Origin: Mycosarcoma maydis
Lineage: Eukaryota > Basidiomycota > Ustilaginomycetes > Ustilaginales
Direction: 5' to 3'
NCBI RefSeq assembly: GCF_000328475.2
Contig: NC_026479.1
Span: 558,001 to 622,000 of the forward strand
DNA: 64,000 nucleotides
The notes under the pieces were generated by a model. That model worked only from the letters and a program-made list of their open reading frames with translations. It was not told the origin of the DNA and searched no databases. The position numbers and the translations under genes are program-made. This document shows, one piece after another, positions 20,001-32,300 of this stretch (the stretch's first letter is position 1; every line of letters begins with the position of its first letter).

Positions 20001-20764
20001 ACTCGGGTGTCAAGATCTCGGAGGTGTTCGAGTCTGGTATGGGCATCGGAGGTGTCATTTCGCTCCTGTGGTTCAAGCGTCGTCTGCCCGACTACTGCAC
20101 CAAGTTCATTGAGATGGCACTTATGCTCACTGCCGACCACGGTCCAGCCGTGTCGGGTGCTATGAACACAATCATCACCTCGCGTGCCGGTAAGGACCTT
20201 ATCTCGTCGCTCGTTTCTGGTCTGCTCACCATCGGTGACCGCTTCGGTGGTGCTTTGGACGACGCTGCTACCGAGTTCTCGAGCGCTTACGACCGCGGCA
20301 TGACCGCACGAGAGTTTGTTGACAGCATGCGCAAGGCGAACAAGCTGATTCCTGGTATTGGCCACAAGATCAAGTCGGTCTCGAACCCGGATTACCGTGT
20401 GCAGGTGGTCAAGGAGTTTGTGCTCACCAACTTCCCTTCGCACAAGATGCTGGACTACGCACTCGCCGTCGAGAAGGTGACGACGGCCAAGAAGGACACC
20501 CTCATCCTCAACGTGGATGGATGTCTTGCCGTCTGCTTCGTCGACTTGCTGCGTGACTCGGGTGCCTTCACCATCGAGGAGGCCCGTGACTACCTCAGCT
20601 ACGGTTTCCTTAACGGTATCTTCACCCTGGGTCGATCGATCGGTTTTATCGGTCACCACATCGACCAGAAGCGTCTCAAGGCCGGTCTCTACCGTCACCC
20701 TGCCGACGACTTCCACATCGAGATGGCTACCCCCGCTCGTGTCATGGGTACCCTCAAGAAGTAG
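17087..20764 (+). CDS. ACL1: ATP-citrate lyase, single-chain form
   Basis: ATP-citrate lyase splits cytosolic citrate with CoA and ATP into acetyl-CoA and oxaloacetate, feeding lipid synthesis and protein acetylation. Exon 1 codes only ATGTCGTCTAAAG (17087-17099). A 219-nt intron (GTACGT to CTCTGCAG) follows, then exon 2 at 17319-20764, giving 1152 residues. The N-terminal half has the ATP-grasp/citrate-binding part (ELANYGEYSGAPSEGQTFEY, IIGGGIANFTNVA). The middle holds the succinyl-CoA synthetase-like part with the phosphohistidine site FGHAGSMANSD (His805). The C-terminal part is citrate-synthase-like (TADHGPAVSGAMNT, PGIGHKIKSVSNPDYRV). Residues about 490-540 form a variable linker. Ascomycetes split the enzyme into two genes; the one-chain form fits a basidiomycete. 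Codon use is strongly biased to C-ending codons, which suggests high expression. Confidence 0.97.
17100..17318 (+). other. Intron 1 of ATP-citrate lyase
   Basis: GTACGT donor and TTTGCTCTGCAG acceptor. It interrupts codon 5 (G/CT, Ala), and its removal gives the conserved start AIREFDAKLL. At 219 nt it is longer than the other introns inferred here. Confidence 0.9.
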
Positions 20765-21479
20765 ACATGGCTCCAGTCTCGCTTCTTTTTTGACAGGCAA
20801 CGTAACCACTCCACCATCAGCAGCAGCATTCAAACACTTCCGTTTCCCATGGGCTTTCTCTATTTTTGCTTCTCTTACCGTCTCTAGTGTACACTTTTTC
20901 TATTTCTTCCCTTGGTCTCATGTGCTTTCTGTTCGGGCGTCGTGGTGGCTAGCTCTTTGTATGCACGCTGGTTGTAGAGCCCATCAAGGTGTGCTTGGTT
21001 GAAAAGGCTAGTCAGCCAAGCATGGTGGTGGGCTGTGCACTGCGAAGCATGGCAGCATAATAATGAAAAAAAAACAGGTCATTCAACGTACAGTCGTGAG
21101 TACAGTTGTATCTTTGTTCGTGGTGTGTGAGTGTGTGCGCGGATGGGTGGTCATCACGCGATTGTGGAGGTGCCGCGTTCCGCGGTGGTTTGGTTTCACA
21201 CAGTTTCTGCGTCTGCGTGGTGTGTGACTTGTGACTGAGACAGCTGAGATGGCGGGTCAAGTCGTGAGTCTGTGCGTGGTAAGCCGCTTTTTGAGGAGTA
21301 ACTCACTCGTGACTGTTCGTGATTTGTGATTCGTGAATATGGCTGAGCGCGAGGGGCTGAGTCTTGAGACTTGAGAAAACACCACCATCTTCAAGGAGCT
21401 TAAGTTGGTCTGCACCTGTGGATCTTGGTTTCGGCTTGCACGTTTGCAACGACGTACTTGGACACAGACTAGGAAGACG
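20765..21479. other. ATP-citrate lyase 3' region and FMP52 promoter
   Basis: This 715-bp region between tandem genes holds the pyrimidine-rich 3' UTR of the lyase, a short A-run near 21065 and one palindromic repeat copy at 21314-21338. No gene seen. Confidence 0.55.
21314..21338. repeat. Palindromic repeat copy, direct half-sites
   Basis: TTCGTGATTTGTGATTCGTGAAT: three CGTGAT-type half-sites in the same orientation, about 140 bp upstream of the FMP52 start codon. Confidence 0.65.
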
Positions 21480-22367
21480 ATGGCGTCGAACGTTGCTGCG
21501 AAAGCTGGTGGTGAGGGTACGGCTGTCATGTAAGTGATATGGGTGTTGAGTTTGGATTGTTGAGCGTGAAGTGATGCAGGGTGGATTGACATACTTGACA
21601 TGCATTTGAATCTCTTTCACAGTCTGGGAGCATCGGGGGCGGTTGGTAAGCAACTTGTTCACCTCTTGGTTTCCGACTGGTCGCCTTACTCGGCGGTCTA
21701 CTCTTTCGCTCGTCGACCGCACCCCTCGCCGCCGGCGGTGTCTCCCAATGTAACGTTCCAAGAGATCCTCGTTGACTTTGATGCGCTCCATTCTGGGTCT
21801 ACGACCGAGTCTTCGAAATTGTCATCCATCCCACCCGCTTCTGCCGTGTTTGTGACAATGGGCACTACGCGTGCGGCCGCCGGATCGATGCAGGCGTTCG
21901 AAAAGATCGATCGCGGTTACGTCATCTCGGCCGCTCGAGCTCTACGCAAACCGGACTTGTCGCAAACCATAATCTACTGCTCCAGCAGCGGAGGCTCCAG
22001 TAGCAGCATGTTTCCCTACCTCAAGAGCAAAGGTTTGACCGAAGAAGCGTTGGCCGATCTGTACCCCGAGGCGATCATCATGAAACCTGGCTATCTGGCC
22101 AACGCGCAAAGGGAGGAGACGAGGATTGTCGAGAGATTGTCAGCACCCGTCTTCGACTTGCTGGCCAAGGTATCGGATAGCATTCGTGCCCCCGTGGACC
22201 AGGTGGCAAAAGCCATGGTGCAGGCGGCTCAGCTGGGCGTAGACGAGTTGAGGGCCAAGGCATTCGGCACAGACCCAGGCGAGTCGTTCAACCTCGAAAA
22301 CGGCAAGACTAGGGATCGTGTGGCTGTGGTGGGTAACGCCAGTATACTCAAGCTGGCCAAGCAGTAG
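21480..22367 (+). CDS. FMP52: FMP52-like NAD(P)-binding protein (TIP30/HTATIP2 family), two exons
   Basis: The family consists of short atypical SDR proteins; yeast Fmp52 is found at the mitochondrial outer membrane and its substrate is unknown. Exons 21480-21529 and 21623-22367 give 264 residues. The intron (GTAAGT to TTTCACAG, 93 nt) splits the Ile codon just before the nucleotide-binding loop, and splicing yields AVILGASGAVGKQLV, the expected GxxGxxG fingerprint. Further family features are FVTMGTTRAAAGSMQAF, the dyad-like FPYLKSKGLTEEAL (YxxxK) and IIMKPGYL. The 21623 exon continues an open frame upstream, but only the spliced start gives a complete Rossmann loop. It converges on the asparaginase gene, 170 bp between stops. 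Confidence 0.88.
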
Positions 22368-22537
22368 ATCGCAACCGAGATCGCCGCTTGCGATCCTGAT
22401 CAAACTTGCCTTCACGGCTGCATCAACGAATTGAGGTGGATCAAACAAGTGTAAAAGAGGAATTGTCTGAACAAGTCTAAGGATCTATTCATGATTGATG
22501 ATTGGTGATTGGTGGTTGTGATGGTTTGCGATCAAGT

Positions 22538-24838
22538 CTAGGCCAACGACAAACCAGCCAGCTCCCAGATCGCCTTTGCTTGTGTGGTCTGCTTGTTCTG
22601 TTGCTGGCTGTGCAGCAAAGACCTAGCCAGCCTCACCTCGTCTTCCTTGAAATGAGCGCCTGCATCTCGCAACAGTTTCGCGGTAGCGCCATTGGCGTTC
22701 TTGCAAGCGAGAAAGAGCGGCGAGTGACCACTTGCGGCGTGACGCGCATGTACGCTGCAGCCTGCTTGCAGCAGTTGTTCGACCACACCGGTGAACCCTC
22801 TGGCGGCAGCGATATGGAGTGGCTGCAGCTTTTCCAACGGCGTGGTTGAGTCTGGTTTAGAAACGCATGCGTCGATAGTGTGCGATGTGGCCGCAGTGTC
22901 GCCTGTGTTGACCGAGGCGGACGCGATGAGTGTGGATGGATGGAAGTGTTCTTCGTCGATCGAGATGGTGGGCACAGTTTCGAGCTGGTTGAGCGCGTGA
23001 AGATGCCATTGCAGCATGGGCAGATCGTTCGAGCAAGCCGCCTCGTAGATCAGATACGGCAGCACCGCGAGCGTGGCAGCGGAGACTTGGGCAGACGAGC
23101 TGTCCCATCCGGCAGCAGAGGCGAGTGCTTGTGTGTTTGCTTGGCGCTCCATCTCGACGCCGCTCTTCTTGTTCGCCGCCGACGATGCAGATTGCAACTG
23201 GTGCGGACTCTGCAGGATGTGCGCCAGCAACGTCTTGACGTCCGCTTTGACCGCTTTGGCACCTGCTGGCGTCAACTCCTGTGCCAAAGTGGCATGGCTG
23301 CTCCCCGCACCACGACTGCTCGTCAATTCGCCCCTCAACGGTCTGCCCATCAACTCGCGGATCTCGTGCGGCTCCAACCCTTTCGCCAATAAATACGACA
23401 ATTTAGCCAACGCACATTCCGGCGTCATGTCGCCACCCGCTACCACGCCCACCGCTTCCAACTTTTTCCCGACAGCGTAGATCGCTGACACTTCGCCTTG
23501 GACGCACTGCGTGATGTTGACGATCACCAAACCACGATCGGAAGCGTGTTGAAAGACGTCCAACAGGTCTTGTCGCGAGGGTGCATTGCCTGCACCGTAC
23601 GATTCGAGGATAACGCCTTCGAGTGGCGGAGAGAGGAAGCTTTTGACTGTGCTCGTGGGGAGGCCGGGGAAGAGACGAAGAAGAGCGACGTTGGGCGACA
23701 TTTTATCGTGCGCGCGAAAACCCTTGACTGTTCTCGAGCGCTCGACAAGGTTCCAGGCGACTTCGATGTTGATCCCGACGCGAGCCAATGGCGCCATATT
23801 GGGTGAGTCGAAAGCGGCGAGTGCATTGTTCGAGACCTTGCTCGTTCGATTGCCTCGGTAGAGCGTAGAAGCAAAGTAGAGGCCGACCTCGGGGATGATG
23901 TAGGATCCGGCCAACATGAGTGCACCCAGCACGTTTTCGATGGCATCGTTTCGAAGTTCCGAAAGTGGCACTTGAGCACCGGTGACAATTACCGACTTGC
24001 CCAAGTTTTCGAGAAGCATGCTCAGCGCCGACGCGGTATAAGCCATGGTGTCTGTACCGTGAAGCACGATGAACGCGTCGAAGTTTTCGTAGTTGAGCGA
24101 GATGTCCGAGGCTAGACGAATCCAGTCGGGAATGTCCATTTCGGACGAGTCGAGCAATGGGTCGTATTCGAGCACTGCATAGCGGACGCGTTTGCCGTTA
24201 ACACCGCCACGAGGGGTGATGAGCGTGGGTAATTGAAGTTCGAGGTGCTTGGCGTCGGACGAGAGGTTGGAGGAGAGGGCATGATGGGTTGATGTGCCCT
24301 TGGGTGCTGAAGACCGAACGAGGACCGGATGACCGAATGGCGGCGCTGCAGACGACGCTGCGCCAGAGGCGGGGCGAGAGGCCGTATCGGCGTAAAGGTG
24401 TTCCAGATGGGCCTGCGTGGAGGGAGTCAAGGAGCCAGGATTGCCGATTGATTCGTGCTCATTTTTGCGCTTCTTGTTCGGGAAAGAGGCGCCGTTGACG
24501 TCGACAGTTGCGCTTTGCTTCTCTGCGACAGCTTCAGAGATTTGTTGCTCGTTCGGAAGCGAGTTGGACGCACTACCACTGACAGCACCTTGCAAAGGCG
24601 TCGAAGCTCCCGAACCAGGGCGAGTAAAAGCCTCACTCCAAGCCTTGTATCGATCGACTGAGTCAGACCAGGAAAAGATTGAATCAGCGTGCGGATCATG
24701 AAAGCGCGACTGGCTGCGCAGAGTTTCGGTGAGGAAAGAGGGGTACGGTGCGAACCCTGAAGAAGCGTCCTTGCGCACCATACCGATCGTGCCTCCGGCA
24801 TAGAGACAGAGAACGAGCGCTTCGCCCGAGCTCGACAT
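22538..24838 (-). CDS. L-asparaginase with C-terminal ankyrin repeats
   Basis: The enzyme hydrolyses asparagine to aspartate and ammonia; the architecture is that of the 60-kDa lysophospholipase/asparaginase type, which is usually cytosolic. The 766-residue frame starts at ATG 24838-24836. The first active-site threonine is in YAGGTIGMV (T17) and the second catalytic motif is VLHGTDTMAYTASALS. Between them is an insert of about 150 residues of low complexity with a basic patch (NKKRKNEHE). LNYENFDAFIV, VTGAQVPLSELRNDA and YGAGNAPS are typical of the family. After residue 640 two to three ankyrin repeats follow (PLHIAAARGFTGVVEQLLQA; SPLFLACKNANGATAKLLRD). There is no signal peptide, so it is unlikely to be the secreted periplasmic form. 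It is divergent from POL2. Confidence 0.93.
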   Translation of the reverse strand: MSSSGEALVLCLYAGGTIGMVRKDASSGFAPYPSFLTETLRSQSRFHDPHADSIFSWSDSVDRYKAWSEAFTRPGSGASTPLQGAVSGSASNSLPNEQQISEAVAEKQSATVDVNGASFPNKKRKNEHESIGNPGSLTPSTQAHLEHLYADTASRPASGAASSAAPPFGHPVLVRSSAPKGTSTHHALSSNLSSDAKHLELQLPTLITPRGGVNGKRVRYAVLEYDPLLDSSEMDIPDWIRLASDISLNYENFDAFIVLHGTDTMAYTASALSMLLENLGKSVIVTGAQVPLSELRNDAIENVLGALMLAGSYIIPEVGLYFASTLYRGNRTSKVSNNALAAFDSPNMAPLARVGINIEVAWNLVERSRTVKGFRAHDKMSPNVALLRLFPGLPTSTVKSFLSPPLEGVILESYGAGNAPSRQDLLDVFQHASDRGLVIVNITQCVQGEVSAIYAVGKKLEAVGVVAGGDMTPECALAKLSYLLAKGLEPHEIRELMGRPLRGELTSSRGAGSSHATLAQELTPAGAKAVKADVKTLLAHILQSPHQLQSASSAANKKSGVEMERQANTQALASAAGWDSSSAQVSAATLAVLPYLIYEAACSNDLPMLQWHLHALNQLETVPTISIDEEHFHPSTLIASASVNTGDTAATSHTIDACVSKPDSTTPLEKLQPLHIAAARGFTGVVEQLLQAGCSVHARHAASGHSPLFLACKNANGATAKLLRDAGAHFKEDEVRLARSLLHSQQQNKQTTQAKAIWELAGLSLA

Positions 24839-25125
24839 GTCGAGTTATCTTAAGATCGAATACGCGGTGCGGTGGTTGCCAGTGAGTTCAGAACGATCCG
24901 ATGCAAAGCTCAGCAAAGCTCAGAAAAGCTCAGATATACCTGACCAAGTCACGAGTCTACGAGAGGCGATCAGACTCATGACTGGAAAAGAAGCCTCTCA
25001 CAAGCTCCAGCAGAGCAGAGAGCTTCTCCACGTTCGAAAAGTGTTGCTTTGTCTGGATTCCACTCACGACTTTCACCCATTTTATTCCAACGCACATGAC
25101 CTTTTCTTTTTGGGTTGAGAAAATA

Positions 25126-25156
25126 AATCACGAATCACGAATCACGAATCACAAAT
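25126..25156. repeat. Direct run of CACGAAT half-sites
   Basis: AATCACGAATCACGAATCACGAATCACAAATG: four half-sites in one orientation, the last with one mismatch. It resembles a tandem repeat more than a palindrome. Confidence 0.7.
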
Positions 25157-25212
25157 GTCACAAGCACGGTCATCTGACAGCTACTACTGCAACTCGTCTC
25201 GGCTACTCACGA

Positions 25213-25235
25213 CTGCTGCTGCTGCTGCTGCTGCT
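25213..25235 (+). repeat. CTG microsatellite
   Basis: Seven CTG units plus CT in non-coding DNA between two divergent genes. Confidence 0.85.
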
Positions 25236-25581
25236 CGTAGCTGATCGTGATAACTTTTTGGCTCGCAAGATTCCGAATCGAATTACAATCACAAACCATC
25301 ACACATACGTGATACAATCGCTAGTTGGCCTGGCCGGTTTTCGACTAATCAGTCTGTTCATGCCGATCGTATCACCGGGCTGGCGTCTCTTACCGCTTGT
25401 GGCATTTCGTTGACTCGATCGTTCGATCATTCGATCTTTTGAGCTGGTTCAAGCATGTCGATGCTCGTGCGAGGACCCTGAAGAGTCACCACCGTGTGCC
25501 AAGAAGGAAACGACGAAACTGTCCAGGGTCTAACATTCACCACAAAACACGGCCAGACGCGTCTGCGCTGCCACTCAACGC

Positions 25582-25600
25582 CATTCGTGATTCGTGATTG
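25582..25600. repeat. Palindromic repeat copy, two direct half-sites
   Basis: ATTCGTGATTCGTGATTG, two half-sites in direct orientation. Confidence 0.65.
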
Positions 25601-26111
25601 CAAAAGCGTAAATTACATGTTACCTACACTCGTGACTGACTCACGACTCGCACTCACAGACTCACGACAAAGGTGGGCAACTCTCGTGTCAAAACTTACT
25701 GTAAATTCGCGATTCACGTTTTCACGAACTGTGATGGATGCGACGCGTCGTGTGTGTTGAGAAACGTGCATCGTGTTTCGATTTTCGAGTCGGTATTCAC
25801 AAACCACGAATGGTGTTGGTTCAAGATCAGTGAGTCGCATTCCGTTGCGCTCTGCAACAACAGCCGATTGCAACAACGAACAAAGAAGCAAAGGCAGGTC
25901 AGCGCGACTGATTGCTTACCTTGACATTCACTCTCTTCCTCAGCAGACCCTCACCATCATTCGTGATTATCGTCCTCTTGTTCTTTCCGGGATCGCCATC
26001 TTTCCATCTTCCATTGATACACGATCCAATCTCAGTATCCTCTTTCATCGATCATCCGCCCACGACAAACCGTAGGCACTATCCTGGCGCTCTCGTTTCA
26101 GCATCATCACT

Positions 26112-26135
26112 GCATTCGCATTCGCATTCGCATTC
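26112..26135 (+). repeat. Hexamer tandem repeat
   Basis: Four near-perfect copies of GCATTC in the presumed 5' leader of POL2, about 170 bp before its start codon. Confidence 0.75.
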
Positions 26136-26304
26136 ACGACTCCATTCCCACCTTGGTACGCTTCTAGATCTTCATTCGCATAGTCAGGGCTCACCTCTGA
26201 ACAAGCTCGACCCGAACTCGCTCCATCCTGAGCAACTACACTCTTGCATCTCCACCCTCTAGCCCTGATCGTCTTGCCATCGCTGATCGAGCCCCACATT
26301 CACC

Positions 26305-29300
26305 ATGCCCAGCACTTTTGGCCTCACAAGTCGCGCTTCCAACGTCCGATCTCGTGGCACCTTTCGCAAGCGAGGTGGTGGTCCAAGATCCGGCTCTTTC
26401 AAAAGCGCCACTGAAAAGGCCATCGCCAATGCTGCAGCACAACTTGTCAAGGGAGTCGAAGACGGCTCTGCGGTCGAGGAGCGTTTCCAAGAGCTCAAGG
26501 AGCGCGACGAGATTGACGAAAAGCTCGGCTTCCACCGTCTAGAGCAGGGCCAAACAAGACAGGCATGGCTCGTAAACATGCACCCCACCCTACTTCGCGA
26601 TCCAGATCACCCCACCGGCAAGAGCGGCGTTGACTTCTATTTCATCGAGGACGACGCAAGTATGTTCAAAGCCACCGTGCTCTATCAACCATACTTTCTC
26701 GTCGGATGCAGACCCGGTACGGAAAGCTCAGTCGAGGAATGGCTCCGACGCAGATACGAAGGTCTCGTCCAGTCAATACAGCGTGATCGCAAGGAGGATC
26801 TCAAACTACCCAACCATCTGCTCGGAAATCAGCGTCTCTACCTCCGTCTCACCTTTCTCAACGTCCAAGATCTGCTCTCGGTCCGAAAAGAGCTTCTTCC
26901 AATCGCAAAAGCGGCGCAAAAAAAGCTCTCTGCTGTCGACACCTACGCTGACGTGCTCAGCGCCGCTTCCGCCGCTGCAAGCGCATCTCTCGGCATCCAG
27001 CTTGACTCTGATGGCCACAATGCCGCTCTTGATCCAGACGACGGCTGGACCGGTGCTCGAAAGCGTGCCGCAGCCAGCGCTCTCGACCCTGCCGAGTGCC
27101 TCGTCGACATTCGAGAGTACGATATCCCTTACTACCTACGAGTCGCCATCGATCAGGATGTCCGAGTTGGTCTATGGTACGACGTCAGCTTCGAGGATGG
27201 CATCGTCAGTCTCAACATGGTCAAGGATCGTGTCAAGCGTGCTGACCCCGTCGTCATGGCTTTCGACATCGAGACCACCAAGCAACCACTCAAGTTTCCC
27301 GACGCAGAAACCGATGCTGTCATGATGATCTCGTACATGATCGATGGCCAAGGTTTCCTCATCACCAACCGCGAAATTGTCTCTGAAGACATTGAAGACT
27401 TCGAGTATACCCCAAGGGATGAGTACGAAGGTCCCTTTATCATCTTCAACGAGCCCGACGAGCTCGGCGTGCTCCAACGCTTCTTCAGCCACTTTCGCGA
27501 AGCCAGACCCACCGTCGTGGCCACCTACAACGGTGACTTGTTCGATTTCCCCTTCATCGACGCACGTGCCCGTGCTCATGGTCTCAACATGATGAGCGAG
27601 ATCGGCTTTGCAAAAGACTCGGACAATGAATACAAGTCGCGCGCCACTGCCCACCTCGATTGCTTCAGGTGGGTGCAGCGTGACTCGTATCTCCCGCAGG
27701 GCTCTCAGGGTCTCAAGGCTGTCACGGTCGCCAAGCTTGGCTATGATCCCATGGAGCTCGACCCAGAGCTCATGACGCCATATGCCATCGAGCAGCCTCA
27801 GACGCTAGCCCAATACTCGGTATCCGACGCTGTCGCCACCTACTACCTCTACATGAAGTACGTCCACCCGTTCATCTTTTCGCTGTGCAACATCATTCCT
27901 CTCAACCCGGATGAGGTGCTTCGTAAGGGCTCCGGCACCTTGTGCGAAACGCTTCTCATGGTACAGGCGTTCAAGGGTAACATCATCATGCCCAACCGTC
28001 ACGAGGATCCTGTCGGCAACACCTACAAAGGCCACCTCCTCGAGTCCGAGACCTACGTCGGTGGGCACGTCGAGGCACTCGAAGCTGGCGTCTTTCGTTC
28101 CGATATCGAGACCGACTTCCGTGTGGATCCAGCAGCCATCCAGCAGCTCATCGATGACCTCGATGCTGCGTTGCAGTTCAGTATCCGCGAGGAAGGAAAG
28201 CTGGACCTGGACGACATTGAAAACTACGACGAGGTCAAAGCCGAAATTCGCACCATGCTCGAGGTCATGCGCGACCAGCCCGTTCGCAAAGACTGTCCTC
28301 TTATCTATCATCTCGACGTCGCCGCCATGTATCCCAACATCATGCTTAGCTACCGGCTCCAGCCGGATTCCATGGTAAGTGAAGCCATGTGCGCCACTTG
28401 TGACTACAATCGTCCGGGCATGAAGTGCGACAAGCGCATGGACTGGGCCTGGCGAGGCGAGTACTTCCCTGCCAAGCGTGACGAGGTCAACATGATCCGC
28501 AATGCGCTTTCCAACGAGACCTTCCCTCCCAAAGCGGCCCATCTCGCGCGCCGCACCTACGACGATCTCGACCCAAACGAGCGCACCGCACTGCTTCACA
28601 AACGACTCGGAGACTACTCGCGCAAGGTCTACCGAAAGACGCACGAATCCAAGACAGTGATCCGTGAGGCCGTAATCTGCCAGCGCGAGAACCCCTTCTA
28701 CATCAACACGGTGCGAGACTTTCGTGACCGTCGATACGAATACAAGGGTCTTCACAAGACGTGGAAGAAGAACCTCGACAAGGCAGACTCGCTCAACGAC
28801 ACAATCGAGGCCAAAAAGATGATTGTGCTCTACGACTCGCTCCAACTGGCCCACAAGTGTATCTTGAACTCCTTCTATGGATACGTGATGCGAAAGGGTG
28901 CACGTTGGTACTCGATGGAGATGGCGGGCATCACGTGCCTCACCGGTGCTTCCATTATCCAGATGGCCAAAGAGCTGGTTGACCGCATTGGTCGTCCGCT
29001 CGAGCTCGACACCGACGGTATCTGGTGCATGCTTCCTGGCGTGTTCCCCGAAAACTTTAACTTCAAGGTCAAAGGCGGCAAGAAGTTTGGTATCTCGTAT
29101 CCTTGCACCATGCTCAACCATCTCGTTCATGAAAAGTTCACCAACCACCAATACCACGAGCTGGTCGACAAGCAGACGGGCAAGTACGAGGTGCGCAGCG
29201 AGAACTCCATTTTTTTCGAACTCGACGGTCCCTACAAGGCCATGATCCTGCCTTCGTCCAAGGAAGAGGACAAGCTGCTCAAGAAGCGCTATGCTGTCTT

Positions 29301-32300
29301 CAATACAGATGGCTCGCTTGCCGAGCTCAAAGGTTTCGAGGTCAAGCGCCGAGGCGAATTGCAGCTCATCAAGGATTTCCAGAAACAAATCTTCGAAAAG
29401 TTTTTGCTGGGCACCACGCTCAACGAGTGCTACGCTGCCGTTGCCAAGGTGGCTAACCAATGGCTCGACGTGCTGTACAGCAAGGGTTCTACCTTGCACG
29501 ACGAGGAGCTGATCGACTTGATTGCCGAAAACAAGTCCATGTCCAAGACGCTTCAGGAATATGGCAGTCTGAAGTCGACCGCCATCACGACTGCCAAGCG
29601 CTTAGCCGAGTTCCTGGGTGCTCAGATGATCAAGGACAAGGGTCTCGCCTGTAAGTTTATCATCAGCGCCAAGCCCTTCGGAGCACCTGTCACGGAGCGT
29701 GCCGTTCCTGTGGCTCTTTTCAACGCCGAGCCTTCCGTCAAACACTACTACCTCAAGAAGTTCCTGCGTGATAACTCGATCACCGACTTTGACATTCGCA
29801 ACATTCTCGATTGGAATTACTACATCGAGCGATTTGGTGGTGTCATCCAGAAGCTCATCACCATTCCAGCAGCGATGCAGAAGGTGTCCAATCCTGTACC
29901 AAGAGTACGGCACCCTGACTGGCTTCACAAGCGCGTCGCTGCGCGTGAAGACAAGTTCAAGCAGAGGAAGCTCACCGACGTCTTCCGGCCAGCTGCCAAA
30001 CCAACTTCCATCGAGGCGTGCACAACGCTGAAGCCAGCGGCTGCAGTCGCATCGGCGGACATCGTAGAGAACGAACCGGAGGTTGAAGAGGTCGCTCCAG
30101 ATATCACAGTCGACTACTCTGGATGGGTCGCCGTCATGAAGAAAAAGTGGCGAAAGCAACGGCTGCAAAGGGCAAAGGAACGCAAGGCAAGGGCCAACGG
30201 TGGTGGAGCTTTCATTTCATCGTCGCTGGGCAAAGGCACTGTTGGCTCGATGTTCTCCAAACGATCTGCTAATATGGCTACAGCTGTCTGGGACATTGTT
30301 CAGATCTGTGCGACATCACGTCCAGGAGAGTATCGATTGTGGATCTCAATCGACCAACATCTGCAATCGCTCAAGCTCAAGGTACCACGTCAGTTCTACG
30401 TCAACTTCAAGAGTCAGCCCAGCGAAAGCGTCTTCCTTTCCGGCGTCTATCGAGCTGAGAGGCTGGTCAAGACACTTCCTCGAGACGCTCCCTGTCGACA
30501 CCTTTACCGCATCACAGTCGATGAAGACGTGTATCAAGAGCAAGAATCGCACTTTAGCAACCTCATCCACCACCCCAACGTCGAAGGCGTCTACGAAAAG
30601 CAGTTGCCGCTCGACGTGCGGGCGCTTATCCAGCTCGGATCGACGTGTGTTTACGGACGCAACTCGCAGGCGCCCAAACTGAGCCGAGCGCTTGACACGG
30701 GTTTCCACTTGCAAGATCTGTCTGCGCCTACCTCCGTCGACATCTCGCCCAACCACAAATATCTCTCTGGTGGCGCTGGTATTCGCTACTTCTACCTATA
30801 CCATGCGCATAGGGATGGTCGGCACGTGATTAGTCTGTTCAGCCCGGAAGGCGAGATAAAGATGCACATTGTGGACAGCGCAGGTTTGCGACAGGTGCCC
30901 AACGTCGAGACGATGTATGCAGACCGCGTTGCACACATGCGCAAACGTGGCAAGCTCGAAGAGGGAAGCGGAGTGTTCGAATACAGCGACACGATGCGTG
31001 TCGACGTCCGTGTTCATACCTCGACCACACGCGCTTTCAAGGCGATCACCAAGGAGCTCGGTTCCTTGAAAGCTGCCAAGCAGGGATCGGCCATGTTGGC
31101 TCTGTGCACGTCGAAGGATCAGGCGTACTACGAGTCGCATATCCCGAGTGTTGCCGAATTTCCCATTATAAAGATCGCAGCAGCGGCGCTGGAGGATGAA
31201 CTACCGGCACTCGGTTGGCAGCTCTACTCGGCGCGTAGGATGTTGCAGTGCTATCTGCGTGCGTCCAACTGGATCCGAGGCTGGATCGATCTGGCCAGCC
31301 ACTTTGATTTGCCGCTGTGCAACATGGAGAAGGACTTCACGATCTTTGGCGCCGACATTGATTTTGCACGCAGGTTGGTCAAGCAAGACATGGTGCTGTG
31401 GTGGTCGCCGCATCCTCGGCCGGATCTCGGTGGAAGGGAGCAGGACATCCACGCGCAGTCACGGTGGGATGAGCAGGAGTCGCTCGAGATCAGCCATGCA
31501 GGGGCCTACTCGACGGTCTGTCTCGAGGTCGGATTGGTGGACTTGGCCGTAGATTCGGTGCTTCAGTCAGGAAGCGTCAACGAGATGGAAGGCAGCACGT
31601 CAGGGTTTGCCTTTGAAGGCGCTTCGCACAACCTCGATGAGTACTCCAGAGGCACCGTCGAGACTGCAACGATCTTGGGCGATTCGGTGCTCACCTCTGC
31701 CGTCTTTGCAGCAGTCAAGGGGATGGTCAAGGCATGGTATACAACCAAACGACGCAACCGTTCGCCATATGCTGCACTTCTTTCGGACAATTTCTGGCGT
31801 TGGGCGTCCTCGGACGGCTCAGCACTGTTCGAGCCTGCTCTGCAGCGGTTTTTGTTCGGGCTGATGAAGAAGACGCTTCTGCAGCTGCTGGCCGAATTCA
31901 AGCGACTCGGAGCGTCGATTGTCTACGCCTCGTTCAACCGGCTGTTCTTGCTCACCAGCAAACCCACTGCTGCTAACGCAATGGCTTACTCTCGATACTT
32001 GCTGACGGCGGTCACGAGCCGTGAGCTGTTCAAGCATGTGCAGCTGGATATCATCCACTACTGGGAGTACCTGTTATGGATGGACACGGCCAACTTTGGC
32101 GGTGTAATTGCTGATACCGACTCGCTCGTCGCACCAACTGATGAGCAGGCACAGGAAGCGAGCGCCGCTAACCAGGTGGCGACGTTCAATGTCGAGATGA
32201 ATTGGAACATCCAGACGTTCTTGCCGCTTGCGGTACAAGAAAAGTTTTCGGTCGCGGTTGGATCATTTATCTACAGCCTGTACGAGTATAAGCGCCGTGC

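Larger units (their letters stand above)
24839..26304. promoter_or_regulatory. Divergent asparaginase/POL2 intergenic region
   Basis: A 1.5 kb region between divergent genes. It holds palindromic repeats at 25126-25156 and 25582-25600, several GACTCACGACT words around 25628-25672, a CTG microsatellite (25213-25235) and a hexamer repeat (26112-26135) in what is probably the POL2 leader. No gene seen. Confidence 0.6.

Noticed and set aside
17720..20833. Several antisense ORFs of 315-338 codons opposite ATP-citrate lyase
   Set aside because: They arise from strong codon bias in the sense gene; no recognisable protein motifs.
27805..29499. 564-codon antisense ORF within POL2
   Set aside because: It is the mirror frame of a GC-rich conserved gene. 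The sense frame carries all polymerase motifs; the antisense frame has none.
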